Part shown: positions 8,969 to 17,262 of the stretch, one piece after another | Layout: the number at the start of each line of letters is the position of its first letter | Position numbering within the stretch: the stretch's first letter is position 1 | The notes under the pieces: generated by a model | Seen by the model: the letters and a program-made list of their open reading frames with translations, nothing else | What the model was told of the DNA's origin: nothing | Database searches by the model: none | DNA from: Bosea beijingensis | Lineage (GTDB): Bacteria > Pseudomonadota > Alphaproteobacteria > Rhizobiales > Beijerinckiaceae | Direction of reading: 5' to 3' | NCBI RefSeq assembly: GCF_030758975.1 | Contig: NZ_CP132359.1 | Coordinates: 248,001-312,000 of the forward strand | DNA: 64,000 bases | Position numbers and translations under genes: made by a program

Positions 8969-10870
8969 TCAATCCTCGGACATGGCCTCGGTGCCTTCGA
9001 TCGTCTCGAGGCGGGCCTTCACGTCCTTGATCCAGGCGAAATTGGCTTCGGTCGCGTCGTCAGCCAAGGCGCGCTCGGCTGCTCTCAACTCGCTATTTAG
9101 CGTCCGCGCGCGATGATGCAAGACGAGCGCCTGATGAATCGAGTCAAAAACCGATTCAGGATCAGCATCTTGCGCGAGTTTCAACCGCTCGGCCGGGCCC
9201 GTGACGGCCATGAGATGGCCCTGCGCTTCCCTGACTCGCGGTTGCGTCAGCCGATTCGCCAGCGTCTCCCGGTCGAGCGTGTCCTCGACGGAATCAAGCA
9301 GCGCCTGCCGGAAGCGCTCGGCCGCCGGCCCGTCCAGCGAGAGTTCGGCGATCTCGTCGGCACAGCGCAGGATGAGGTCGGGATGGCTCGCCAGCGCCAG
9401 CAAAATGAAGGCCTCGCGCTGGTCCTCGCCGCGCACCTTCGCGATCAGGCGCGACTGCGTCAGCGCGCTCGACGCCTTGAGCGGCCCGGCAAGCCAGGGC
9501 GGCACTTGCCGGCCGAACCCGCCGCGCTGGGGCGCCCCGCCCCGGCCGCGCTGGTAATTTCCGCCGCCACCACCGCCGCGCTCCGGCCGCGCCGGGGCGG
9601 CGCTGGCGAAGAGCTGCGCCAGCCGCTCGTCCATCTCGCGGCGATAGTGCTTGCGCGTGGTCTCGTCGCGAATATGCCCGAGCGGCTCCTTCAGGCGCCG
9701 CTCGAAGGCGGCGCGCCGCTCCGGCGTGTCGAGCGGGCCGGCCTCGACCTCGCGCTGCCAGAGCATGTCGACCAGCGGACGCGCCGCCGCGACGACCTCC
9801 GCGATCGCCTGTCGCCCGCCCGAGCGGGCGAGATCGTCAGGGTCCTGCCCATCCGGCAAAAGCGCAAAGGATAGCGACTTGCCCGGCTCCAGCAGCGGCA
9901 GCGCGATATCGATCGCCCGGCTCGCGGCCTTGCGGCCGGCCTTGTCGCCGTCGAGGCAGATCACCGGCTCGTCGGCCATGCGCCAGAGCAGTCCGAGCTG
10001 GTCCTCGGTCAGGGCCGTGCCAAGCGGCGCGACGGACTGCGGAAATCCTGAAAGCGACATCGCGATGACATCGACATAGCCCTCGACGACCACGACCTGC
10101 CCGGTGTCATGCGCGGCCTTGCGGGCATTGTGGTGGTTGAACAGCAGATGGCCCTTGTGGAAGAGCGGCGTCTCCGGCGAGTTCAGGTATTTTGCCGCGA
10201 CCTCCGAGCTCATCGCCCGCCCGCCGAAGGCGACCACGCGTCCTCGCGCATCATGGATCGGGAACATCACCCGGTCGCGGAAGCGGTCATAGGGCACGGC
10301 GATCTCCTCGCCATGCACGAGCAATCCCGCTTCCATCATCAATTCGGCCGGCACGCCCTTCCCCGCCAGATGGTCGCGCAGCGCGAAGCGATCGGCCGGC
10401 CCATAGCCCAGCCGGAAGCGCGTGCGCGCCTCGCCGTCGAGCCCGCGCGTCGCGAGATAGCGCCGGGCCCCGCCGCCGCGATCGCCCATCAATTCGGCCT
10501 CGAAGAACTGTGCGGCGAGCTCCACGACCTCGTGCAGCCCCTTGCGCTTCTCCTCCTGGACCTGCGCCTCCGCCGTGATCTTCGGCAGGATGACGCCGGC
10601 CTCGGCCGCGAGTTTCTCGACCGCCTCGGGGAACGAGAGCCCCTCGGTCTCCATTACGAATTTGAAGATGTCGCCGTTCTTGCCCGAGGAGAAATCGAAG
10701 AAGGAAGCCTTCTGGTCGTTGACGAAGAAGGAAGCCGTCTTCTCGGCATTGAAGGGCGAGAGCCCCTTCCACTCGCGCCCCGCCTTCTGGAGGCGCACGC
10801 GCTTGCCCACGACCGCCGAGACAGGCAGCCGCGCCTTGATCTCATCAAGGACGGAGGGCGGGAATTTCAT
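8969..10870 (-). CDS. dnaG: DNA primase DnaG with degenerate zinc-binding domain
   Basis: This 633-residue primase makes RNA primers at the replication fork. The N-terminal domain keeps the fold motif but none of the four zinc ligands: the CPFHxEK position reads SPFNAEK (38-44), and YHCFGCG reads FFDFSSG (57-63). The TOPRIM core is intact, with VVVEGYVDVIAM and VICLDGDKAGRKAA. A Gly/Arg-rich linker (about 450-470) leads to the C-terminal DnaB-interaction region. Loss of the ligands is, to my knowledge, typical of some Rhizobiales primases rather than a defect. The start ATG is at 10870. rpoD follows about 195 bp downstream. Confidence 0.96.
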   Translation of the reverse strand: MKFPPSVLDEIKARLPVSAVVGKRVRLQKAGREWKGLSPFNAEKTASFFVNDQKASFFDFSSGKNGDIFKFVMETEGLSFPEAVEKLAAEAGVILPKITAEAQVQEEKRKGLHEVVELAAQFFEAELMGDRGGGARRYLATRGLDGEARTRFRLGYGPADRFALRDHLAGKGVPAELMMEAGLLVHGEEIAVPYDRFRDRVMFPIHDARGRVVAFGGRAMSSEVAAKYLNSPETPLFHKGHLLFNHHNARKAAHDTGQVVVVEGYVDVIAMSLSGFPQSVAPLGTALTEDQLGLLWRMADEPVICLDGDKAGRKAASRAIDIALPLLEPGKSLSFALLPDGQDPDDLARSGGRQAIAEVVAAARPLVDMLWQREVEAGPLDTPERRAAFERRLKEPLGHIRDETTRKHYRREMDERLAQLFASAAPARPERGGGGGGNYQRGRGGAPQRGGFGRQVPPWLAGPLKASSALTQSRLIAKVRGEDQREAFILLALASHPDLILRCADEIAELSLDGPAAERFRQALLDSVEDTLDRETLANRLTQPRVREAQGHLMAVTGPAERLKLAQDADPESVFDSIHQALVLHHRARTLNSELRAAERALADDATEANFAWIKDVKARLETIEGTEAMSED

Positions 10871-10993
10871 GGGGTCCTATCTGGTCTCTGTGAGGCCGCT
10901 TGCCAACTGCCGAGACGCCCAGCGCCCGGCTTATGGACGATATCCACAGCGCTCCCCATCTGGTAAAGAAAATCGGAGAAAAGGAAGAAAGCC

Positions 10994-11269
10994 ATGGCGC
11001 TCAACATCAAGGATCGCGAGACCGAGGAGGCCGTCCGCCTGCTCGCACGCCGCCGCGGTCTGAGTTTGACAGAAGCCGTGCGCCAGGCCGTCAGGAGCGA
11101 ACTCGGCAAGGACGAGTTGTCCGAGGAGGAGAAGGCGCGGCGCGTGGCGGAAGGCAGGCGTTGGCTCGCCGACTTCTACAAGCGGCACAATATCAAGCCC
11201 GCCGAGAAGCCGATGACCAAGCAGGAGATGGATGACATCATCGGCTATGATGAGAACGGGATGTGGTGA
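10994..11269 (+). CDS. vapB: VapB-like type II antitoxin
   Basis: A 91-residue antitoxin. The N-terminus MALNIKDRETEEAVRLLARRR is a ribbon-helix-helix-type DNA-binding segment of the Rv0623/VapB (PSK) class. The C-terminus (DFYKRHNIKPAEKPMTKQEM and after) is the flexible toxin-binding tail. AAGGAAG precedes the ATG. The stop codon overlaps the vapC start, giving coupled translation and the usual antitoxin-first order. The complex should autoregulate from the region 10871-10993. Confidence 0.88.
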   Translation: MALNIKDRETEEAVRLLARRRGLSLTEAVRQAVRSELGKDELSEEEKARRVAEGRRWLADFYKRHNIKPAEKPMTKQEMDDIIGYDENGMW

Positions 11270-11655
11270 AGATCGTCATCGACAGCTCGGCACTCGTCGC
11301 GATTCTCACCGGTGAGGCCGACGCAGGCGAATTATTGGGGCGCATAGCTGCGGCCTCGGAGCGCTGTCTCTCAGCGGCGAACCATCTGGAGACTCGCATC
11401 GTCCTCGGCTACGGCCGGAATGTACCGTCGTCGCACTTGGAAGAACTGATCGCGCGCTGGCAAGTCGACATCGTCCCCTTCGACGAACCGCTCTCCGATC
11501 TCGCCTTCGAGGCCTATGGCCGCTACGGCAAGGGCCGTCATCCGGCCCGCCTCAACATGGGCGACTGCGCCGCCTATGCGCTCGCGAAATCCCGCGGCTG
11601 GCCGCTGCTCTACAAGGGCGATGACTTTTCCGAGACGGATATCGAGCGGGCCTGA
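11263..11655 (+). CDS. vapC: VapC-like PIN-domain toxin ribonuclease
   Basis: A 130-residue PIN-domain endoribonuclease. Metal-binding acidic residues are present: the Asp of VIDSSALVAIL near residue 7, the Glu of NHLETRIVL, the Asp of LNMGDCAAYALA and the Asp pair of YKGDDFSETD near the C-terminus. The tandem GTG codons at 11263/11266 are the candidate starts, inside the end of vapB. Relatives cleave tRNA or rRNA; the target is unknown. The pair sits between divergently placed dnaG and convergent yqeY, so it is a self-contained insertion in conserved gene order. Confidence 0.9.
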   Translation: MVKIVIDSSALVAILTGEADAGELLGRIAAASERCLSAANHLETRIVLGYGRNVPSSHLEELIARWQVDIVPFDEPLSDLAFEAYGRYGKGRHPARLNMGDCAAYALAKSRGWPLLYKGDDFSETDIERA

Positions 11656-11664
11656 GGCCCGCTC
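11644..11664. terminator. Bidirectional palindrome at the vapC stop codon
   Basis: GAGCGGGCC and GGCCCGCTC form a perfect 9-bp stem whose 3-nt loop is the TGA stop codon of vapC. It lies between convergent vapC and yqeY, so it could end transcription both ways. No long T-run follows. Confidence 0.55.
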
Positions 11665-11676
11665 GCCTCCTCATGA

Positions 11677-12138
11677 TCAGCCGCCAAGCGCGGCCTTCAC
11701 CATCGGGCTGACCTTGCCGAAATCCATCTGGCCGGCATAGGCCGCGCGCAGCACGCCGATGACCTTGCCCATGTCCTTCACGGCGGTCGCGCCGGTGTCG
11801 GCCACGGCCTTGTCGATCGCGGCCTTCACCTCCTCGTCCGACATCTGCTTGGGCAGATAGGACGAGATCACCGCAACCTCGACGCGCTCGCCCTCGGCCA
11901 GCTCGGGGCGGTTGTTGGCGTCGTAGATCGCGATCGATTCCTGGCGCTGCTTGATCATCTTCTGGAGCACGCCGAGGATCTCGTCGGCGGTCGCCTCGCC
12001 CTTGCCGGCGCCGCGCGCCTCGATGTCCTTTTCCTTCAGCGCGGCGACGATCAGGCGGATTGCCGCGACCTTCGCCTTCTCGCCGGCCTTCATCGCTTCC
12101 TTCATGTCGGCCGTGAAGCGCTCGCGCAGGCTGGTCAT
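11677..12138 (-). CDS. yqeY: GatB/YqeY domain protein
   Basis: A 153-residue YqeY-family protein. This domain also forms the C-terminal tRNA-binding part of amidotransferase subunit GatB. Typical motifs are MTSLRERFTADMKEAMKAGEK at the start, DILGVLQKMIKQRQESIAIY in the middle and MGKVIGVLRAAYAGQMDFGKVSPMVKAAL at the end. A role with tRNA is presumed from the domain. It is divergent from carA and upstream of dnaG/rpoD, a common Rhizobiales neighbourhood interrupted here by vapBC. Confidence 0.92.
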   Translation of the reverse strand: MTSLRERFTADMKEAMKAGEKAKVAAIRLIVAALKEKDIEARGAGKGEATADEILGVLQKMIKQRQESIAIYDANNRPELAEGERVEVAVISSYLPKQMSDEEVKAAIDKAVADTGATAVKDMGKVIGVLRAAYAGQMDFGKVSPMVKAALGG

Positions 12139-12306
12139 CGTCGTCGTCCTTTTCTCTTGCTCTTTTGTCCTGTGCGGCCTGCGCCAGCTTCGATTGACGG
12201 GCAGCGCCCGGCTCTTTAAGGCTCGCGTTCCAGACCGGCGGAGTGGATTGCCTCAAGCCCCGCCCCCGCATTTTGCCGCTCGCGCGGCCTGGACCGAGAC
12301 ATAGAC

Positions 12307-13515
12307 ATGACCGCTCCCGAAGGAAACCCCGCTGCAGGCGGCTGGACCGAACCGCGCGCGACCGCGCTCCTGGTGCTGGCTGATGGCACGGTGCTGGAGG
12401 GCTTCGGCCTCGGCGCCGTCGGCGAGGCGCCAGGCGAAGTCTGCTTCAACACAGCGATGACCGGCTATCAGGAAATCCTGACCGACCCGTCCTATGCCGG
12501 GCAGATCATCACCTTCACCTTCCCGCATGTCGGCAATGTCGGCGTGAACGAGGAGGACACCGAGACCGTCAACGCCGCCGCCTCCTCCGGCGTGCGCGGC
12601 TGCGTGCTCCATGCCGCCATCACCGAGCCCTCGAACTGGCGTGCGAACCGGCATTTCGACGCTTGGCTCAAGGCCCGCAACATCGTCGGCATCTGCGGCG
12701 TCGACACCCGCGCGCTCACCGCCCTGATCCGCGACAACGGCATGCCGAACGCGATCCTCGCCCATAGCCCCGACGGCGTCTTCGACATCGAGCGCCTGAA
12801 GAAGCAGGCGGCCGCGCTGCCCTCGATGGCCGGCCTCGACCTCGTCCCGCTGGTCACCGCTTCGCAGCGCTACGACTGGGACGAGACGCCCTGGGTCTGG
12901 CCGGCCGGCTATGGCAAGCGCGACAGCAGCAAGTTCAAGGTCGTCGCCATCGATTATGGCGTGAAGCGCAACATCCTGCGCCTGCTCGCCAAGGCCGGCT
13001 GCGACGTCACCGTCGTGCCCTCGACCGCGACCGCCGCCGACATCCTGTCGCTCAAGCCGGACGGCATCTTCCTCTCCAACGGCCCGGGCGACCCGGCCGC
13101 GACCGGCGAATATGCCGTGCCGGTGATCAGGGAGCTGCTTGAAAAGAAGATTCCGACCTTCGGCATCTGCCTGGGACACCAGATGATGGCGCTCGCCATC
13201 GGCGGCCAGACCATGAAGATGAAGCAGGGCCATCACGGCGCCAATCATCCGGTCCAGGACAAGACCACCGGCAAGGTCGAGATCGTCTCGATGAACCACG
13301 GCTTCGCGGTCGATCCGGCGAGCCTGCCTGCGAATGCCGTCGAGACCCATGTCTCGCTCTTCGACGGATCGAACAGCGGCATCGCGCTGACCGACCGCCC
13401 GGCCTTCAGCGTCCAGCACCACCCGGAAGCCTCACCGGGCCCGCAGGACAGCCACTATCTCTTCAATCGCTTCACCGAATTGATGGCGGCAGAGAAGGCG
13501 AAGAAGGCGGCCTGA
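12307..13515 (+). CDS. carA: Carbamoyl-phosphate synthase small (glutaminase) subunit
   Basis: A 402-residue subunit that hydrolyses glutamine and passes ammonia to CarB for carbamoyl phosphate, the precursor of arginine and pyrimidines. The N-terminal CPSase small-chain domain contains GEVCFNTAMTGYQEILTDPS. The class I glutamine-amidotransferase domain has nucleophile Cys288 in FGICLGHQMM and the His/Glu pair in SVQHHPEASPGP. The start is the ATG at 12307. carB is in the same orientation but about 11 kb downstream, so they are not co-transcribed. Confidence 0.97.
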   Translation: MTAPEGNPAAGGWTEPRATALLVLADGTVLEGFGLGAVGEAPGEVCFNTAMTGYQEILTDPSYAGQIITFTFPHVGNVGVNEEDTETVNAAASSGVRGCVLHAAITEPSNWRANRHFDAWLKARNIVGICGVDTRALTALIRDNGMPNAILAHSPDGVFDIERLKKQAAALPSMAGLDLVPLVTASQRYDWDETPWVWPAGYGKRDSSKFKVVAIDYGVKRNILRLLAKAGCDVTVVPSTATAADILSLKPDGIFLSNGPGDPAATGEYAVPVIRELLEKKIPTFGICLGHQMMALAIGGQTMKMKQGHHGANHPVQDKTTGKVEIVSMNHGFAVDPASLPANAVETHVSLFDGSNSGIALTDRPAFSVQHHPEASPGPQDSHYLFNRFTELMAAEKAKKAA

Positions 13516-13536
13516 GGGCTACCGAGGGAGACGGGC

Positions 13537-13866
13537 ATGATCCACCAGTTGCGCATCTATGAGATCTACGAGCGCAACAAGGCGGCCTTCCATGCCCGCT
13601 TCCGCGACCATGCCACGCGGATCATGGTCCGTCATGGCTTCCGCATCGTGGCTATGTGGGAAACGGCGAGCGCCGGGCGCACCGAATTCGCCTATATCCT
13701 CGCCTGGCCCGATGCCGAGACCAAGGCGAAGGCCTGGGCGAGCTTCATGGCCGATCCCGAATGGATCGAGATCAAGCGCGTCACCTCGCTGGAGCATGGC
13801 AGCCTCGTCGGCGCGATCGAGGATCGCCTGATGACGCCGACCGCCTATTCGCCGGCTCTCGATTGA
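13537..13866 (+). CDS. NIPSNAP family protein
   Basis: A 109-residue NIPSNAP/dimeric ferredoxin-like-fold protein. It opens with IHQLRIYEIYERNKAAFHARF and contains FRIVAMWETASAGRTEFAYILAW, the typical motif pair of the family. The biochemical role is unknown. It begins 21 bp after carA with a good ribosome site (GAGGGAGACGGGC), so it may be the second gene of a carA transcript. Confidence 0.82.
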   Translation: MIHQLRIYEIYERNKAAFHARFRDHATRIMVRHGFRIVAMWETASAGRTEFAYILAWPDAETKAKAWASFMADPEWIEIKRVTSLEHGSLVGAIEDRLMTPTAYSPALD

Positions 13867-14037
13867 CAAGGGCCGGCCCTGCGCGCTTTAAGCAGCGCAT
13901 GACCAGCCTGATGGCCCTCCAGCGCAGCTATTACGCCCCGTCCTCATAAGGCGGTGGCATTCCCATGTTCAACCGCCGCGCTGGCGGTTGAATTCAGGCT
14001 CTCATCCGACATCGCGGCTCTCGACAGAGCGAAAACG

Positions 14038-14853
14038 ATGTCCTCCACGATCAGAACCATCTCCACCATCGGCATCATGGGCTTCGGCGCCTTCGGGCGA
14101 TTGATGGCCCGTCATCTCCAGCCGCATTTCGCCTTGCGCGTCTGCGATCCCGCCAGTGCGCCCGCAGCCGATCCGAGCGGCGAAGGAATGCAGCCAGCCA
14201 GCGCGGCGGAAGTCGCATCTTGCGATCTCGTCATCCTCGCCGTCCCCGTCCCGGCTATCCCCGAGGCGATCGCAGCGTTGCGCCCGCATCTCAAGGCCGG
14301 CGCCATCGTGCTCGATGTCGGCTCGGTCAAGATCGGCCCGGCCCGCGCCATGCAGGCGGCGCTGCCCGACGATGTCGAGATCATCGGCACGCATCCGCTC
14401 TTCGGCCCGCAGAGCGCCCGCAACGGGCTAGCCGGCCTCAAGATCGCGCTGTGTCCTATCAGAGGCCACAGCACCCCGCGCATTGCCGCTTTCCTGCGCC
14501 ATGTGCTGAAGCTGAAGGTGATCGTCACCACGGCCGACGCTCATGACCGCGAGGTTGCGATGGTGCAGGGCCTGACCCATCTCATCGCCAAGATCCTGGT
14601 CCGCATGGAGCCCCTGCCCCGGACGATGACCACGGCGAGCTTCGACCTCCTGATGCAGGCGACCGAAATGGTCCGCTACGACGCGCCCAATGTCTTCATG
14701 GCGATCGAGCGCGCCAATCCGCATGCGAAGGCTGTGCGCGACCGCTTCTTCGCGCTGGCCGAGGAGATGCGACTGTTCCTGGAACATGGCCATGCCGAAG
14801 CGGCGGCATCCCCCGCCCTGCCTCACAAGGTCGCAGAGGTCGCGCAGGCCTAG
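14038..14853 (+). CDS. Prephenate/arogenate dehydrogenase (TyrA family)
   Basis: A 271-residue NAD(P)-dependent oxidoreductase of tyrosine synthesis. The nucleotide-binding motif is GFGAFG at 15-20. Active-site text includes DVGSVKIGPARAM, GTHPLFGPQSARNGLAG and VMVQGLTH-like AMVQGLTHLIAK with the conserved His. It is near the size of monofunctional plant/cyanobacterial-type arogenate dehydrogenases, without chorismate mutase or ACT domains. I choose the ATG at 14038 over an upstream frame start at 13954, since homologues begin just before the Rossmann strand. It is probably monocistronic. Confidence 0.87.
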   Translation: MSSTIRTISTIGIMGFGAFGRLMARHLQPHFALRVCDPASAPAADPSGEGMQPASAAEVASCDLVILAVPVPAIPEAIAALRPHLKAGAIVLDVGSVKIGPARAMQAALPDDVEIIGTHPLFGPQSARNGLAGLKIALCPIRGHSTPRIAAFLRHVLKLKVIVTTADAHDREVAMVQGLTHLIAKILVRMEPLPRTMTTASFDLLMQATEMVRYDAPNVFMAIERANPHAKAVRDRFFALAEEMRLFLEHGHAEAAASPALPHKVAEVAQA

Positions 14854-14903
14854 CCTTCGCGACCCGCTCCGATGAAAATACCGAAAACGCGAACATTCCA
14901 GCG

Positions 14904-15329
14904 ATGACCGACAATCCCCTGCTCTACCCGGGCGCCGCCCATCCCGACCTGCGCGAGCCGATGATCGCGGAACTCGTCCGCACCTTCTATGCGCGGGCCC
15001 GGGAGGACAAACTGATCGGCCCGGTCTTCGCGGCGGCGGTCGAGGACTGGGACCATCATATCGGCAAGATCACCGATTTCTGGAGCGGCGTGATGCTGCG
15101 CACTGGTCGTTACGATGGCCGCCCGATGCGCCCGCACCTGATCCTGCCGCTGGAAGGCAAGCATTTCGACCGCTGGCTCGACCTGTTCGAGATCACCGCG
15201 CACGAGGTCTGCCCGCCGGATATCGCGCAAGCCTTCATCATCCGGGCGCGGCGCATCGCCGACAGCTTCGAAATGGCCCGCGCCAGCCAGCGCGGCGAGT
15301 TTACAGCGCCGCGTCACAGCTTGCGCTGA
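14904..15329 (+). CDS. Group III truncated haemoglobin
   Basis: A 141-residue haem protein of the trHb3 (P) class. Motifs include LVRTFYARAREDKLIGPVF for helices B-E, DFWSGVMLRTGRYDG, and PHLILPLEGKHFDRWL, where the His of the KHFDRWL segment is the likely proximal haem ligand. Group III globins are linked to nitric-oxide or low-oxygen physiology, but roles vary. It lies 50 bp after tyrA. Its stop codon abuts the stop of the convergent LysR gene with no gap. Confidence 0.88.
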   Translation: MTDNPLLYPGAAHPDLREPMIAELVRTFYARAREDKLIGPVFAAAVEDWDHHIGKITDFWSGVMLRTGRYDGRPMRPHLILPLEGKHFDRWLDLFEITAHEVCPPDIAQAFIIRARRIADSFEMARASQRGEFTAPRHSLR

Positions 15330-16262
15330 TCAAGCCGCCCTGGCTTCCCGGCTGAGAAACGTCGCGATCTCCGCGCGATCGGCTCCGGCTTCCCGTGCGA
15401 TCCGCTCTGCCAAGGCAGCCGCCGAGGGCCGAAGCGCACAGAGCGGCCGGTCGAGCCAGTAGGAGACCGGGTTCAGCGCCTCGCGCTCGTCGACCCTGAC
15501 GATGCGCCTTGCTGCCAGTTGCTCGCGCGCCAGCGGCGGACGCGCCAGGGCGATGCCGAGCCCATGCGCGGCCGCATCCAGCACGAGATTGTAGTCCTCG
15601 AAGCGCCGATCCTGCGGGCGCGGGCGGTAGTCCAGTCCCTGCGCCGCAAACCACGCCTTCCAGCCGGCGGCATCGGAATCATGGATCAGAGGCTGCGCGA
15701 GCAGCCGCTCGGGCGCGCCCTCCCCGATCGCTTCGGCAAGCTTCGGCGAGGCGATCGGGAAACACCATTCCTCGAACAGCTTGAGCGAAAGCCGGTCCGG
15801 CGCGCCGCCGCGCCCGCAACGGATGCCGAGATCGACGCCCTCCTCCTCGAAATCCACCTTGCGATGCTCGACCTGCAGCACGATCCGCAGCGAAGGCGTG
15901 CCCGCCTCCAGCACGGCCAGTCGCGGCATCAACCAGAGCGCGCAGACCGAGGGCGGCGCGCTGACCCGCACTACCGAGGCGCCACGCGCTTCGCGCCAGC
16001 GCTCGGAATTATCGGCGATCAGCGCGAACGCCTCCTGCGTGCGCTGGAGCAGGCGCTGCCCTTCCGGCGTCAGCGAAACGCCCCGCGCCTGCCGCAGGAA
16101 GACGCGCAGGCCGAGCCAATGCTCCAGCTTGGCGATCTGCCGGCTGATGGCACCGTGGGTCAGGTTCAGCGCCTCGGCAGCGGAGGAAAAGCTGCCGGTG
16201 CGGGCAGCCGCCTCGAAAGCGCGCAAGGTGTCGAGCGGCGGCAGGTTCGAGCTGTGATCCAT
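15330..16262 (-). CDS. LysR family transcriptional regulator (GcvA-like)
   Basis: A 310-residue regulator. Its winged-helix domain covers about residues 8-66: LDTLRAFEAAARTGSFSSAA, then LNLTHGAISRQIAKLEHWLG. A periplasmic-binding-like effector domain follows. The ATG at 16262 is used; the frame extends to a GTG at 16268. It is divergent from an EamA exporter across about 90 bp, the usual layout for a LysR protein that controls its neighbour. The inducer is unknown. Confidence 0.92.
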   Translation of the reverse strand: MDHSSNLPPLDTLRAFEAAARTGSFSSAAEALNLTHGAISRQIAKLEHWLGLRVFLRQARGVSLTPEGQRLLQRTQEAFALIADNSERWREARGASVVRVSAPPSVCALWLMPRLAVLEAGTPSLRIVLQVEHRKVDFEEEGVDLGIRCGRGGAPDRLSLKLFEEWCFPIASPKLAEAIGEGAPERLLAQPLIHDSDAAGWKAWFAAQGLDYRPRPQDRRFEDYNLVLDAAAHGLGIALARPPLAREQLAARRIVRVDEREALNPVSYWLDRPLCALRPSAAALAERIAREAGADRAEIATFLSREARAA

Positions 16263-16353
16263 TCTCACAGCTCATGCGCGAATTGTTCGTTTGTCAATCA
16301 GCTCGTCGAGGCGCTTATCGGGAGCAACTTCTCATCACCGATGGAACGACGCC

Positions 16354-17262
16354 ATGTCCTCCTCAAGCTGCGCTTCCCCAGCCCTCGCCACCTCCGGCAG
16401 CCAGCGCCTCGACCCGACGCTGGTTTTCACCGTGACCTTCACGGTCATGGCCTGGGCCTCCTCCTTCCCGGCGATCCGCGCCGGGCTCGCCGGCTTCGGC
16501 CCGACCGAGATGGCCGCGCTGCGCTTCGCTCTGGCCGGAGGCCCGGCCGCGCTCTTCCTGATCGCGACGCGGGCGAAGCTGCCCGAGCGCGGCGACATCT
16601 GGCGCTTCCTCGTCGGCGGCGTGATCTTCATCGCGGGCTATGCGCTGCTCCTGAATTTCGGTCAGCGCGTCGTGCCGGCGGGGCCGGCCGCCTTCATCAT
16701 CAACACCAACCCGATCATGACCGCCGTGCTCGCCATGATGATCCTCGGCGAGCGCTTCAGTCTGACCGCCTGGCTCGGTACGGCCTTGTCCTTCGCCGGC
16801 ATCGGCGTGATCGCGCTCGGCAAGGGGCTCGATGTCGAAATCGGCATGAGCGTGCTGCTGATCCTCGGCGCCGCCTTCTGCAACGCCATCACCACGGTCG
16901 TGCAGAAACCGCTCTTCGCCCGCTACAAGCCGCTCCATGTCGCCGCCTGGAACATGGCGATCGGCGGTTTCGTGCTCCTGCCCTTCCTGCCTTCAGCAAT
17001 TGAGCAGGCGCAGGTCGCGCCGAGCGTCTCCTTCTGGTCGGTGGTCTATCTCGCGGTGGTGCCGAGCCTGATCGCCTACGGCACCTGGGCAATCACGCTC
17101 TCACGCCTGCCGGCGGCCCGCGCCTCGAACTTCCAGTACGCCGTGCCGCCGATGGCGATGCTGATCGGCTTCCTCTGGCTCGGCGAAATCCCCACGATCT
17201 TCGGCCTGATCGGCGGCGCCATGGCGCTCGCCGGGGTGGTCGCCGTCAATCTGAAGCGCTGA
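16354..17262 (+). CDS. EamA/DMT family transporter (RhaT/YdcZ-like)
   Basis: A 302-residue inner-membrane protein with ten predicted helices in two EamA repeats. The first repeat includes FTVMAWASSFPAIRAGLAGFGPTEMAALRF; the second includes VYLAVVPSLIAYGTWAITLSRLPAARASNFQYAVPP. Relatives export amino acids or metabolites. The start ATG at 16354 is preferred to one at 16291, because the latter would place coding sequence over the intergenic operator region shared with the divergent lysR gene, its likely regulator. Confidence 0.88.
   Translation: MSSSSCASPALATSGSQRLDPTLVFTVTFTVMAWASSFPAIRAGLAGFGPTEMAALRFALAGGPAALFLIATRAKLPERGDIWRFLVGGVIFIAGYALLLNFGQRVVPAGPAAFIINTNPIMTAVLAMMILGERFSLTAWLGTALSFAGIGVIALGKGLDVEIGMSVLLILGAAFCNAITTVVQKPLFARYKPLHVAAWNMAIGGFVLLPFLPSAIEQAQVAPSVSFWSVVYLAVVPSLIAYGTWAITLSRLPAARASNFQYAVPPMAMLIGFLWLGEIPTIFGLIGGAMALAGVVAVNLKR

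Noticed and set aside
7691..9100. 469-codon plus-strand open frame opposite rpoD
   Set aside because: Shadow of rpoD codon bias; no recognised domain and it ends inside dnaG.
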